Below, one piece after another: positions 1-12,728 of a DNA stretch of 64,000 nt. The position numbers and the translations under genes were made by a program. Source of the stretch: Dryas octopetala (Eukaryota > Streptophyta > Magnoliopsida > Rosales > Rosaceae); assembly GCA_963921425.1 (NCBI GenBank), contig OY992832.1, positions 9,362,001 through 9,426,000 of the forward strand, in the 5' to 3' direction. The notes under the pieces are model-generated. The model worked only from the letters and a program-made list of their open reading frames with translations, was not told the DNA's origin and made no database searches. Within the stretch, counting starts at the first letter, position 1, and every line of letters begins with the position of its first letter.

Positions 1-30
1 TTTCTTATACTTAAGAAATAACTCTTACAG

Positions 31-120
31 GTAAAACCACCCCATGTCCGTTTAGCAGTGAGATTGCTGAAAATGTCAATAATCAGGCAAGAAAACAATG
101 AGACTAACTTGATTTTTCTC

Positions 121-177
<57 letters not shown>

Positions 178-1714
178 CACACACACACACACACAAAATG
201 CACACACGCACACATGTTCTGTGGCTATAATGTGTGTGTTCTTTTGCCATTCAGTGTGGAATCTACCGCAATTGATCTGTCAGAGTTTCAAGAAACTCGT
301 GACAATGCTGAGGCTGATGATAATGGAAATAATGGTACTGATCCAGTTGATGATGAAACAAGCAATGCCAGAGCTGAGCCAGCTTCTGGGGATGCTGGTA
401 TGAGCATAAGACCATTATTTATATATGCCTTCTTCAATCTTTATCTTGGAATGATCACTTTATGTGAATTATGATGGTGCAGAAGTGGTTAGAGCAGGTT
501 CTACAAACCAACAAGGAAATAAGCTTACACTAAGTTCTGACTATTTTGATACGGTTACCAAGGCCCTTGTCATGTGTCTTAGACAACATGAAGAAGCTGT
601 TAGACAAAGTGGTAAGACATTCTTATTAACTTTTATGTAATCATGAGATGTAAGATCAATCTGTCTTTATAATGCTAGTTCCAATTACCTAATGCCAAAA
701 ACACTCCCAAATAACTGAAAAGCGTTTTATTTTTTATAACGTTTGGAAGAAATATACAAAAGTGCTTTTGAGGTTAAGGAAGTGCTTCTTAGAGAAGCAC
801 CTGATAGTGCTTCCTCAGGAAGCATTTCCAAGTGAATATGTAAGAACCACTTGAGTTTTTATAAATTTTTAATGTGCTGCTAATAAGGGGCCCTATTAAC
901 AAAAATACTATTGAGTGAAAGTGCTTAGCAAAGAAGAACTCTCGAATAGGCCCCAATTCTTTCTAAATCACTAAGGATCCATTTAGATGCAATGATTTAA
1001 AAGAAGGGTTTTGGATTTGATAATGAAGCTAAATTAGTTAAGAAAGTCTTAAATGGCTAGATACTATATATTTGCAATAACTATATACAATGAATCATTG
1101 GACTGGCCAAAAAAAAAAATATATACAATGAATCATTTGAAATCCATGTGTTTTCTTTTTACTTAATATGGATATTTATGTATTGTGATAGTTCAATAAC
1201 AATCTAACTATATAATATTAACTAAATCCCTAGATTTGAATTCACTCCTTCCAGATGGACTCCAAGTCTTATTCTGATATAGAAGTACTTCGTAATCAAT
1301 ACCTAGTAATTCACATCATTTTCTTGAACAATTTGAGGTTTCCTTGTTTTTTGCAGGGACAGGGCTGGCTGGAATGAGGCAGAATGATTTGATTCAATGG
1401 TATGTTCGTCAGCAGAATGAGAAAAATAATTACAGTACCCAGGAGGAGGTACTTAAGGAAGTTTCCAATATCAAAGCTATCATAGAGGTAAAGTACAGTT
1501 ATCTTAGTGTAAGAGTATATCATATTATCTGGATATAATAGCTGTTATTTGTTATTAAAAATTGCCTGTAATGCAGTGTTTGATAAGAAAAGAAGGAACT
1601 TTAATAGTAGTAGATGATGGTAGGCAAGGAGCAGAAGTTGGAGGTGCAGGGCAGCCATCAGTGTCCAGAAATAACAGAATATTGGCTGTGAATCCCAACT
1701 ATGTCATAGAGTGA
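31..1714 (+). CDS. MCM6: MCM6 replicative helicase subunit, C-terminal exons (5' part outside window)
   Basis: This is the 3' end of the gene for MCM6, a subunit of the MCM2-7 helicase that unwinds DNA at nuclear replication forks. Five exons are visible: 31-86, 255-397, 483-611, 1357-1487 and 1577-1714 (stop TGA at 1712). They join in frame and read the plant MCM6 C terminus: the end of the AAA+ lid (PPHVRLAVRLLKMSIIS, VES, IDLSEFQ), an acidic linker, the winged-helix part (LRQHEEAVRQSGTGLAG, LIQWYVRQQNEKNN) and the family's closing stretch (LIVVDDGRQ, ILAVNPNYVIE). The ATPase core lies upstream of the window. The first visible intron uses a GC donor (AG|GCAAG at 87) and holds long CT and CA runs. 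The reading rests on motif recognition and clean phase across all junctions. Confidence 0.93.
120..196. repeat. (CT)n then (CA)n microsatellite in an MCM6 intron
   Basis: A CT run of about 50 bp is followed by a short A-rich bridge and a CA run. Both lie wholly inside the GC-AG intron 87-254. The run makes a spurious open frame rich in Ser and Leu, which is not a gene. Confidence 0.95.
1082..1137. mobile_element. Minimal poly(A) insertion with 18-bp target duplication
   Basis: The 18-bp sequence TATATACAATGAATCATT occurs at 1082-1099 and again at 1120-1137. Between the copies is a 20-bp insert made of GGACTGGCC plus eleven A. A short non-templated-looking stretch, a poly(A) tail and a long target duplication is the signature of target-primed reverse transcription, so this reads as a LINE or SINE insertion truncated almost to nothing. 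It lies in the MCM6 intron between 612 and 1356. Confidence 0.7.
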
Positions 1715-4700
1715 TGTGGTTATGCTATTAAGTAGGGAACCACTGAATCATTTATTGTCCATAAGTGCACATGGTGCCCTGTTCTGCACGAAGTTTGGCT
1801 TTATCATGTTGCGGAAAGAATTTGTTGCAGTAAGAGAACAACCAGTAAGTTCATCAGAGCTGCTGAAAAGTTGGTACTGTGACTACTGTCATTAGCACAT
1901 TGCTAGGCTCACCCATTATACCATGAAAGAACGAATTTATGATTAACTTGACCGCTCATTTATATATTATTCTCTGCTGTAACCTGGGATCTAAGACGAT
2001 GTTCCTTCCGGCCTGCTGAAGTAGGTGTACTGTGTCTGGCATTTTAACCCAATCCATGACATGAAGCAGGTGTACTGTTTCAGTTTTGCATCTTTTATTT
2101 CACATTGTTGACATGAATGAAGTTTTTATAGATGAATTGTGACAGATTGGCAGTTTCATGTTTGCCTTTAAAGTTAAATTTTAACATGCATAACATGATT
2201 ATATATGAAAATCCAACAAAGTAAATGGTGCCAAGCCTTGCCTAGCTTATAAACGAAAACATACAAGCATGAAACATGCATACATGTCTCTGAGTTCAGG
2301 GCTGCTCTCTTTTAGGGGGAAAAAGTAAAAAGAAAAGAAAAGTACATATATGTTCTTTCAAGCCTGTGGTGCAAACTGTTCACTGAAAATTAACAGGGTT
2401 TTGTTTATTTCGTTAGTGAAAAGGAAGAAGACAGAAACGTCTAATTGAGATGCTTAGGTTGGAAAACACCTCAAAGCAATATTAAATTATTAATTATTAA
2501 TTAGCGAAGGCTAGTCTAATCCATTTAATCTCTAATCAGTAATCACTAGCTTTCATTTTCAGAGTGACATAAGAGTTGATGAATATGTTATGTTATTTTC
2601 AATAGAGTTTTGCACTCAAACGCTATCCATACGTCATGTTTTGTGTCTTCTTGAATGTTTTGATTCAACTTTTGATTAAGGCTGAAGCAGTTGACGAAGA
2701 CTGCATAACTCTTTAAAATTTGGTGCACATCTTTCGCGGCACTTGATGAGGATTTGTTTGGGACTATCACATCCCTCTCTCAAAAGATGTATAAAGGTCC
2801 AGAATTTCATATACATAATATTATGAGAAGGATATCACGTATGACAGTAACATGCAATAATTTTTTATGAGTAATATGCTCACACCGTCACATTCAATTT
2901 TTTTTTTCTTTATGTTCAAATGCTCACACCCTAATTATGTACTCTTGAATCTTTCTTGGTCATTATTGTTGAAAGTATATTGGTCAAAATCCCATTTCAA
3001 GACAATTACTAAAGGACACTGTCAATGGACATGACATCTGGGTAGCATTTGATCACTTCTCATATGGATAATTGGATATTTATGAGTATCAATACCACTT
3101 CCATTCTTATCCTCAGGCGCACACGGTGGGAGCACTTATTAATTCAAGTATTACAACTTAATTTACAAGTTTTATTCATTAATTAGCATTTTTATATTAA
3201 CTAGGCAAGAGATGACATAGCCTCAGTTATGGCCTTTGAGGCTCTTCCTTGTAGGAGAATACTATAAACTCCACAAAACTTAAGATACCTTTCAAACAAT
3301 ATATAAATATTTATATTACTTATATTGATTCGATTGCTTTGGTTTGATTTGATTCTTATATATAATTGACAACTGTTGATTGGTTATATAATCTTCAAAT
3401 CCAATCTAATTAAAAATTGTTAAAATTCAAACCAACCTAATAGATTATAGATTGGATTAGTTTTTTCACAGCCTTATAATGAAAGCCATTATTATTTATT
3501 AGTGGCAGCCAGCATACTGTTCGCTGTTAAATATTTGATCAAGCATTTCCTAATTTGCAAACATTTGTACAAGAAACCAATCAGGTTTTGGTCACTATTT
3601 TACCTCTCTTTGTTCAAACTTTAAATTAAGTTCAAGCGCACTCGTTTTTTTTTTTTTTTCTTTTAAAGGAAAAAATAAATGTTGGCACAATTCGTTGAGA
3701 TTAGCAATCTGGTTTGTTAGAACCCTTACCCTCTATCATGTTTAAAGATTACAAAGGTTTGAAGTCAATAGCTGAATCTAGAAGAAACAAAGACAAAGAA
3801 TGGTAAACATATATTTTTGGTCCACAAATCACTTTATCATAATTAATACCATAATTTTCATTTCATCACTGCTCAGGATGAGGTTGCTTTGGGACTGCTC
3901 ACCAGCCTTTTGTTATAATAATTATGAAGGGTTGGATTTAGCTTGCTGAACAGGTCATTTGTGAAGTCACATTATTTTTATATTTTTGGGTATAGAAATC
4001 AGATTAATTTAAGCTAGGTGGAATTATAACTTCTGAGTGTATTTTTTTTCTCACATTAACTTCTGCATAATTATCACAATTTTTTATAAAAAAAAAAAAA
4101 AAAAAAAATTGAAGCAAGTGTTTGCATTACATCTATTTGATAAGACTCTCCGTTTCAATCTTAATCCTATTCCTAGAATTAGTCTAACCTTGAGTTCTTG
4201 ACCATTCTTGATAGGGAGATAAATATATATATATATATATATTAGTAGTAATTGGACCTTAAAGTTACAAATATTGTCCATAGAATTAAGAAAGATAGAT
4301 ACTACATGATGATGTCTGCAACAAGAATAGATGTTGGAGAATTTTACAACAGTCAAGCTACAATTTTGTCATGGGGAGGCAAATGGGTGGCTGACAAATT
4401 AATTAGCAAAGATGGCTGACTAATTGTTTATTAAAACCCCCTAAACATTTTGAAGGATGTTCTCACCTGCAATACTTCCCTGAAATTAATATAATAGCAA
4501 CATGGTAAAACAAACCCAGGTGGCACATTAATGTCGCTCTTATATATAATACATAAAAATGTCTGTTTTGAAGACCCAATAGATAAAATGTCTGTTTTGA
4601 AGACCCAAAAAATAATTAATATATCTACAAACACACATATTTACAGTGCTGTTTCAGTCTTTCATGTAGTTCTTCAAAATACTATATATCAATCTGCCTG

Positions 4701-5848
4701 TGCATTCAAACAAAGATATGCAGCTATTCTCTTTGCATAATCAATTAGAATATTGTCAATTCATGTGATATACCTTTTATGGTACCCAGTTGAAATTTAT
4801 CCAATGTATGTAGCTATGGTAGCTTAATAAAAGCTAAAACCTGTCCAACCCTACCACCATAAACTAATCCAAGTTTCTTGTCTCCCACTCCTTGTTCTAG
4901 CCCAAACACAAAAATTATAATCAAGCCCCATGTGGATGCAAGCTAGGCTAGCCAGCTATGAGCTATCTATCTATGCATTTTGCATACATGGTTTTTCTGA
5001 TTCATCAATCATGACCCTTTTTTTTTTATTTGTATACATTCAAACAAAGAGTAACATGGCATCAATTCTTGTCCACTTTGTCATGGGGTCATGGGGGTTG
5101 GTTCGTGAAGAAATTTGCTGACAGACAGTCATTGACGGCGTGATTGGTATTTGTTAGTATACCAGCGAAGCCACGTGTGTGAGAGAGAGAAGTTTTGTGA
5201 AGCTGAAGAAGAAGCCAAAGGAGAGGAGAGAAAGAAATGCATACACGTTACAATTAAATTACAGATCAACATCAAAATTGGCAAACCCTTTTAAGGGTCC
5301 CACATTAATATGATATCTTCCTCCCTTGAGGCTTGAGATGATTGCCAGCTGTCACCTCCCCCCCCCCCACAGGGCCCACACCCCACCTCTCTAATTCCCT
5401 CTTTCACCCCTCAGATTCCCCACTTATTTACACCCCACACCACTGACCACCCTGGCCTTGAATCATACATGGAATTATATATGAATCATCCAAACCTACC
5501 TCTTTTTGGTGGACTGTGATAGCCCTTGTAATCTTGTATTTAAGTGAGTGGAGCTGACGGCGGAGGGTAGGAGAGGTCATTTTGCAAGGGAGGTTGGCTG
5601 GAATCATTGAATAAGTAGGTATTTTGGTAATTAACATGGAATCCTAGGGGCTTTTCTGTGGGAAGTATGTCTATATGTTGATGCCACATAGCAAAGCTTT
5701 ATGTGGCTTAGTTTGGAAGGACAGTTGGCTGCTACAGTACTTAAGCATTGCATTGAGGGGGACTTTGATAGCTTGATTGGAGACTACAACAACAGAGAGA
5801 CAAAGAGAGAGAGATAGAGTGAGGGGAAGAGATCATACAACTAAGTAG
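1715..5848. other. Intergenic, MCM6 to PCaP1
   Basis: About 4.1 kb with no supported gene. The first few hundred bases should contain the MCM6 3' UTR. The rest is AT-rich, with an A-run near 4088, an AT run near 4223-4242 and a short C-run near 5360. From about 5760 it becomes GA-rich (repeated AGAGAGAGA), typical of a plant promoter and leader region for the downstream PCaP1 gene. Short open frames here lack family features or splice support. Confidence 0.7.
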
Positions 5849-6021
5849 GTAAGATAGAGAGATTAATCTTATCTTAGAGCTTCATCAAGTTCTTTGTGCT
5901 CTTGCAGACTTTAATTTGTAGTACTAAGTTTTGATATTCTGCAATTATATTTGTGACTATTTTCCTTGACTTTTGATATCTAATTTCTTCTCTTTGTTTG
6001 GATTGTTATTTTTTCTTTTAG
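5849..6021 (+). other. Probable 5' UTR intron of PCaP1
   Basis: A good donor (AG|GTAAGATAG at 5849) and a pyrimidine-rich acceptor (TTCTTTTAG ending 6021) bracket 173 bp just before the start codon at 6056. Leader introns are common in highly expressed plant genes. No transcript evidence is available here. Confidence 0.55.
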
Positions 6022-6055
6022 CCTTGTTTTTGGGATATTTGAGTTTAAAAAAGAG

Positions 6056-7080
6056 ATGGGTTATTGGAAATCAAAGGTGCTTCCAAAGATCAAGAAGGTG
6101 TTCGAGAATAAGAACAGTATAAAAAAGGCTGAGGCTGCTGAGGCTTGCAAGTCCTTTGATGAGACTAAGGTTTGCTAATTACTCCAAAACTAGATAGCTA
6201 GAGAGCATTTAATTTCTGCCTGTATTATATTTCTTTTGGCCATATATTTTTCATATGGTATTAATTTGGTCATGTTAATTTGGTTTAGGAGGAAATAAGC
6301 AAGCAGTTTGAAGAGAAGAAGGCTGAGCTTGAAGCAAAAGTAGTTGAAATATATGAAGCTGCCTCTGCTGAAATCAAGGTCAGATAAAAACCCCATATGG
6401 AAACAAAGGCATGAGTCATGACTAAAAACAAATAGACAAATAATAAAAGAGTGAATTGATCATGGCCAATTAACTAAGGCTGCTTCTTGAACTTTCACCA
6501 TAAACAGGCTTTGATTAAGGAACGCAAAGAGGCAGGGTTGAAGAAGTACTCAGCTGCAGTCGACAAGTTCCTTGAAGAGCTTGCTAAAATAGGTATATAT
6601 TAATCAATCATACTTAATTTTTTTGTGAATGCTCTCTGCCAAATTAAAGTCTTGTGCATTTACTTGTTGGGTTAAACTAATTAACATGTATGCATGAACA
6701 CAGAATTTCCAGGATCGAAACCAGTATCGGAAGCATCATCAAAGTACGGGGCAGCCTACGTTCCAGGCCCAGTGTTCTTTGTTTTTGAGAAGGTGTCAAC
6801 TTATATTGTGGTAGAGGAGAAAGTGGAGGCACCACCAGCAACAACAGAAGCCAAAACTGAAGAGGAAACTAGTGGAAAAGAAAAGGAGATTGTAATTGAA
6901 GAAGAGAAGAAAGAAGAAGTAGTGGAAGAGAAAAAAGAAGAGGTGGTAGAGATCAAGAAAGATGATGAGCCAGAGTATAAGAAAGAAGAGGTTACAGAGA
7001 AGAAGGAAGAGAAAGCTGAGCCAGCAGCCTACGCTGAGGAAAAACCAGTAGAAGCTGCTGCAGAACCAGCAAAGGCTTGA
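6056..7080 (+). CDS. PCAP1: DREPP / plasma-membrane-associated cation-binding protein
   Basis: Four exons (6056-6169, 6289-6378, 6508-6592, 6704-7080) join in frame to a 221-residue protein of the DREPP family (Arabidopsis PCaP1 has about 225 residues). The family binds Ca2+, Cu2+, calmodulin and phosphoinositides at the inner face of the plasma membrane and affects microtubules and actin. The start MGYWKSKVLPKIKKVFE carries Gly2 for N-myristoylation and a basic amphipathic head, both hallmarks. The middle reads EFPGSKPVSEASSKYGAAYV and PGPVFFVFEKVS, as in the family. From about residue 120 the tail is a Lys/Glu/Val/Pro-rich, probably disordered cation-binding region. The start is fixed by the N-myristoylation motif. 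BAM3 and TAF11 follow downstream, as remembered for Arabidopsis. Confidence 0.93.
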
Positions 7081-8641
7081 TCACAACATGAACATCAAGT
7101 ACAGTTGGAAATTAAGTCATCCCCCAAGTTTGTGTAAAAGTTTTATTTGAAATCAGATTTGATTTGTTATTCTTTATTATTAATACTTGTAATCTATTTC
7201 GAATATTTGTTTTTCTTTGATTTTCCAAAGCTTTCAATATTCATGTGTCTAGCTAGCTCTCTGTACTTATCAATTATATATATTCTATATATGTGTCTGT
7301 GAATTACTATGTATGTAATTTATACTTTGATTACAGTACAGAGACAAGCATTGGTTGGGAAATTCATGAGTTAGTTCTATCTTCTTATCTAGTTCCTGTT
7401 AGTACTGTATTAATTCTTACTGTTCTTATGGCTTACTCTATGACTTGGTTCATTCATATTAATTGGCATGCAACTTGATCCAACTAGTCCAGTATAGTCA
7501 TTATTGGAAATATTCAATGTCATGTACAGCACTCAATTTGGTTCATGTGGAACTGAATGGCATAAGAATCAGGTCCTTAGTTGTTGTCTTCTGAATTGTG
7601 ATGACCCCATAAAATTAAATCAAAGCCGGGAATAAAGCTAACTAGCTGTATATATCATTTGCGCACATGTTCAATATAGGCAAATGAAGTAACTGGCTTG
7701 GGTCCGAAAGGTTGAGCCCCCAAATTTATAGTTATCTTATATACATATATACTACGTTAGGCCTAAATAATGCATATAAAAGATGGAACATCCCATAAAA
7801 AATAGTTCGTCTCAAGCCCCTAAGATTTCAGGATCGGCCTTAAACTTATCATGCTTAATATAAACGAACATTGTTCAAATTTCCTATTGCGCACATATCA
7901 TCATTATTGTATAGGAGATATTATTGTCTCTTATTTAAAGGACTTAATCATTGTGGTTATATGAATCTAATGTTTTAATGCATTTATAGGCTCCTAGTTT
8001 AAATAAGTTATAGGGATGATTATACTAGTATTGACAACTGTCTTTATCAATCTTAAGTAAAAATGTTAACTCTACCCTTATTACTTTACACATTTTAATA
8101 ATAGATTTAAAAACTAATGATAGGATAGTAAGTACATCACGCACGCTACTCTCAACTTATCCACTTTCTTTAATATAAAAAGAAAAATTGATCCATTTTC
8201 ATTTTATATGTACCACATTCTCTCTTTTTACCGCGACTCCCGTCATATTTTACACATATTTTGTTCAATTTATCTAATAAATAATGAAGAAAATTACGGT
8301 ATAAATGTACACATAAATAACAAAAAAAAATTAAATAGGTATATTAAAGATTGTTTACACCTAATTTATGAAGACAAACGTATATATCATGTGGTTTTCT
8401 TTTCTTTTTGCACCTACTCCTTTCTCTCATTTCTCTTAGCTCAATGTTTTCTTCTTAAAACAGAAAGTGAAAAAAAATGAATGGTCACTCATTTCCAAAT
8501 TAGAAAAAAGAAAAAACAGTAAAAGTCATGACAGCAATAAGCTATGAATTTAAAAATAAGAAAAGGTTATATTGGGCCGTCTAAAATGGTTAAGACAAAA
8601 AGTAAGAGCCCAAGCCCAATGAGCGGAGGATGCACATAAAC
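7081..8641. other. Intergenic, PCaP1 to GTE gene
   Basis: About 1.5 kb with no supported gene. It begins with the PCaP1 3' UTR (T-rich, possible polyadenylation signals near 7170-7220). The part from about 8030 to 8530 is AT-rich and looks repeat-derived, but no terminal repeats could be matched. From 8570 the strand carries GGGCCG, GCCCAA and AGCCCAA motifs typical of promoters of proliferation-linked plant genes. Confidence 0.6.
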
Positions 8642-8649
8642 TATAAATA
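8642..8649 (+). promoter_or_regulatory. TATA box of the GTE gene
   Basis: TATAAATA lies about 145 bp upstream of a leader splice donor (CAG|GTACAC at 8794) and is flanked by GCCCAA elements. Transcription probably starts 25-35 bp downstream, near 8670-8685. The leader intron would run 8794-9108, its acceptor touching the start codon. Confidence 0.6.
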
Positions 8650-9108
8650 CGAGCCCAAAATCCAAAGACTTGGACTTCCTAAGGATCCGAGATACACAAC
8701 ACTGACTGGGCATCAAGTTCTTCTGCTTCTTCCTGTCACTGCGGCACTGCTCTCTCAGTCTGACAGACGCAGTATGCGTCTCTGTCCCTGCAGGTACACA
8801 CCCATTTCCATATACTAAACAACTATCTATATCTATGTATGTGTTTGTTTGAGAAGAGAGAAAGGGTTGCAGGGTCGAATTGTATATGTATGTACTCTCT
8901 ACCTCATTTCGTTGATCCAAAGAAATGGGTTTTAGGGTTTAACAATAAAGATGTAATCTTTAATTCATTTGCATCAAAATTCACCGATCTTTCTCATGAA
9001 TTCAACTTCTTCAATTGGTTTTTCTTTTTTTAATAAGAAAAATGAATTCCAGAGAATTAGAAAGATTGGAAAGAATCTTGGAATGATTTTGCATTGATCT
9101 TCTACCAG

Positions 9109-12100
9109 ATGGAGCCAGTGAGTTCATCAAACCCAAATGCTGATGGTGCGGCTGAAGTGGAGTGTTTTAGGCATTCTGTTGATGAAATTTCGGGAAAGGT
9201 TGATACGGTGAGGCTTTTTACCACCAATTGGAAACTAATAAACTGTTTATGGGATTAAGAGGCTTACTTTTATCATATAATTTAGTTGGTGTTGCATGTT
9301 TTTCCACTCCAATGGTTTTTCATCATGAATTTCAAATGTTTATCTGCATAATATTGTTCACGTGACCTGTCCCACCAGTTCTTGCCTAAAGTTAATTATG
9401 TCCAGCTCCACCTTTTGGTGACCTTATGCTTCTGCCGCTGCAGCCAATTATTGGCTTTGACAGTGGCTTATTTAAACTGTGTTCTGTGCAGTTGTTTCAT
9501 TTATGCAGTTTTGAATTTATTGGCATGTTGCATTTGTCTGGAATTTTAATTTTGTGAACAAATTGACTTTTTTTGTTGTTTACTTGCAGCTTGAGAAAAG
9601 AGTGAATGAGGTTGAACGGTTTTACTTGACTACTGGCAATGTGCAACTAACCACTCCAAAAGGTAGCACGATTGTGAAGGAGAAAGACAGGGATAAACAG
9701 TTTCATAGCATTAAGAAGCAGCAGCAAGATGCATTGCCTAGGGAAGCCGCTGCTACCAAGAGAATGCAAGAGCTTATGCGGCAATTTGCCACAATATTCC
9801 GTCAGGCAAGCACCAACCCTCTGCAATGTCTCATAATATATATATATATATATATATATAGGTCACTCAGCAAAGGATGCAAGTACTTGGGTATATTCTG
9901 ATGAAGATATATGCTTTACATGTTAGGGTTCTCACTTAACTAATGCCTTCATATGCTTATTAATTATTTTCTTTCTTGATAATATTGTTGGAGTCTGTTC
10001 TTTTGATTTTTTGAAATAACTTTCACAGAAACTTTCCTAGGGAAGGGCAAAAAGTGAGATGATACAGTGTTGGGAACACAATCAAATATGCATGGTCAAA
10101 TTTATGACATTGTTTTTTTATGTAGGTATTAACTTCTTTTGGTAGAAGACAGAATCACTTAGCCTTAATACTGAGTAGTAAATAGCAGACATTTTTGTAA
10201 TTGCTATAAAAAGCTATATATTTTTATCAAGTTGAAAGGATACTGTCAATTTCATGTTAAATGACTAAATGAGAGAAATTTAGGTGGCACTTGTCAGATC
10301 CTCTTGCAGATTATCTGAATGAGAGAAATTTAGTTGGCACTTGTCAGATCCTCTTGCAGAAAGGCAAAGGGAAGGAGACTCATAAATGATGGATTTTTTT
10401 CTTGCTGAAAGAAAATTATATGTTTCTTGATATAACAAATTTTCTGATACTTGATAGTACTGCTATATCTATATGAGTGAGGTACCAACTACATATGTGA
10501 GTTGACTTTGATCTTTTCTCATTCTGTAATGTGTATATGGTTTTGCCTTAAATCTTCCATTCAATCTTTGACGCTCAAACAGTGATGAATATCATTTATC
10601 GGGTTATCTGGGTTAATCACTAGTTAACATTGCTTTACTTGGCATTTTCCAGATCACTCAGCACAAGTGGGCGTGGCCCTTTATGGAGCCTGTAGATGTT
10701 GAAGGTCTGGGATTGCATGACTATTATGAAGTAAAGAGCTTCCTTCAGAATTTTTTGATTGGCGACAGTCTTTCACTGAATGTTATTCATTCTTTATTCT
10801 AAGTCATTTTCATTTTGAATAAAAAAACAAGAAAATCCCTTCGAGGGTATGCCTAATTTGTTTGGGTGCCTTATATTAGGTTATTGAGAAGCCCATGGAC
10901 TTTGGTACCATTAAAAATAAAATGGAAGCTAAGGATGGTGCTGGCTATAAGAATGTTAGGGAGATATATGCTGATGTGAGGCTGGTATTTAAGAATGCAA
11001 TGAAATATAATGATGAAAAAGATGATGTTCATGTGATGGCCAAAACGTTGTTGGAAAAATTTGAAGAAAAATGGCTACAACTTTTGCCCAAAGTTGTTGA
11101 AGAGGTAAATTGCTAACCCAACGAATCTTATGTTGGACTTCCTGGATCTAGTTACCAGAATTATTTAAGGACTTTTAAGTTGTCCTGCTCTATTGTTTCA
11201 GTAACTTTCTGACTTTCAACCTAAGTGATTCTAGGAAACGAGGCAAGTAAGTGAGGAAGCAGAGGCACGACTAGACATGCAACTTGCTCAGGAGGCTGCT
11301 TATGCCAGCATGGCTAAGGATATAAGCAATGAGGTTTGTCAATATTAAAAGCTTCGTAGTAAATTGTAAAGCTTCTTATCTTTTTTCTCTTTATTCTAAT
11401 TTTCACAGGCATCATGCACTGACAGTCAAAAGTTTAATTATCTTTGAGTAAATTTGGACACATGCATTGAACTACTTTTTTTTGTCATCCTTTTTCAGCT
11501 TCTTGAGATTGATGTGTATTTGAAGAATCTCAGACAAATGGTGGTTGATAAGTGCAGGTTTGTTAAGAACCCATTTCAATCTGAAATTAAACTTAATTGC
11601 TTATGTTCTTAGCCTGGGTTTCAAACATATTTACTTCTAGAAAAATTCATATCAAAGATAAATCTGTTAATGAAAGGATGTGCCCCACGGGCAAGCATGA
11701 GAAGCTTATTCTTTTTCCCTAAAATTGTTATTCATCTATTATGTTAATATGGTTGATTGAGGTAAGATTTTTTACTGTAGTTGAAGGGCAGTTCAGACCT
11801 CAGAAATTATTTAAGTGTTGAGCTCACTTTAGTTATTACATTAGTGAATGTGGATTCATTCATTGTATACATGCACGTGCTCATTTGTGTGTTCACAGAC
11901 GCAAGTGTGAACACACAACAGACAGAGAGAGTGAGAGTGAATGAGTCTGGAAGTGTTATTTTAACACTGTTCAATCTTCATATTCATAGCATATCCGATT
12001 GGCATTCATCCTCTTACTAAAGTTGGGTGACTTGGGTCTCATGGAATACAAAATTTAAGCTATTGATGCGTGGCAAACTGAGATACGTAACTTTATTTCT

Positions 12101-12728
12101 TGGGTAGTAACTATGAATGAGCATCACTGAATCTAGCATTTTTCTTGCAGCAGCATGTGTGTGGCCTAATTGTGTCTGCTATTTTAATTGATTGTTTTGG
12201 CACCAGTGGAGAATATATTTTGACTGTGGATTTATTTAGGAAAATGTCTACCGATGAAAAAAGAAAACTTGGGACAGCTCTCACACTGTTATCTCCTGAA
12301 GATCTCAGCAAGGCTCTAGAAATAGTCGCTCAGAATAACCCCCACTTCCAAGCAACTGCGCAAGTGGTGGATCTTGACATTGATGATCAGGTCATTATTT
12401 GTTTATCTACTTGTTTTTGCTGTGATCTGGAAATTTGAATTGCATGTTGTCATGCATTATCACCCACCCTATTTAAGTTTATTCAATTTCTTTGGCAATG
12501 CCATGTAATTCAGATGTATCCTCATTTTTTGTCTCCCCTCCCTCTATGCAGAGAGAGGACACATTATTGAGGTTAAAGGTTTTTGTGAAGGATGCACTCA
12601 AAGTTCAGGGACAAAGTTCTGAATGCGTGGGTGGCAACAAAGTTGCCGCCTCCAAACGAAAGAGAGAGATTTGTGATGCTCTTGCCAAGACTGCTATTAA
12701 AAGGACTAAAAAACTCTCTAGTTTGTGA
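9109..12728 (+). CDS. BET-family bromodomain transcription factor, GTE1/GTE6-like
   Basis: Eight coding exons (9109-9207, 9590-9805, 10653-10730, 10880-11104, 11235-11333, 11499-11557, 12240-12390, 12552-12728) join in frame to 367 residues, the size of Arabidopsis GTE6 and slightly less than GTE1/IMB1. The order is an N-terminal coiled-coil region, one bromodomain (about residues 98-206) and a NET/extra-terminal domain (KMSTDEKRKLG, LLSPEDLSKALEIV). The bromodomain has the WPF shelf (WAWPFMEPVD) and the acetyl-lysine-binding Asn in MKYN. Such proteins read acetylated histones and act in germination and leaf development. The intron after 9805 starts with GC (CAG|GCAAG). The C terminus is basic, with a likely nuclear localisation signal (KRKRE, KRTKK). 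Whether it is the GTE1 or GTE6 orthologue cannot be settled here. Confidence 0.92.
9836..9860. repeat. (TA)n microsatellite
   Basis: A short TA repeat just inside the GC-AG intron of the GTE gene. Confidence 0.9.
10270..10363. repeat. Short tandem duplication in a GTE intron
   Basis: The segment beginning GAGAGAAATTTAG and ending CTCTTGCAGA appears twice in succession (about 10270-10313 and 10319-10362) with one or two differences, followed by unrelated sequence. It looks like a recent local duplication of about 49 bp without coding meaning. Confidence 0.75.

Noticed and set aside
58-474. 138-codon frame at the window start
   Set aside because: It reads through a GC-AG intron made of CT and CA repeats; only its ends are MCM6 exons.
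887-954. Inverted pair GGGGCCCTATT / AATAGGCCCC in an MCM6 intron
   Set aside because: The arms are only about 10 bp and no target duplication was found, so an element cannot be bounded.
8208-9033. Short frames on both strands around the GTE leader
   Set aside because: They lack conserved features and overlap the promoter, leader exon and leader intron inferred for the GTE gene.
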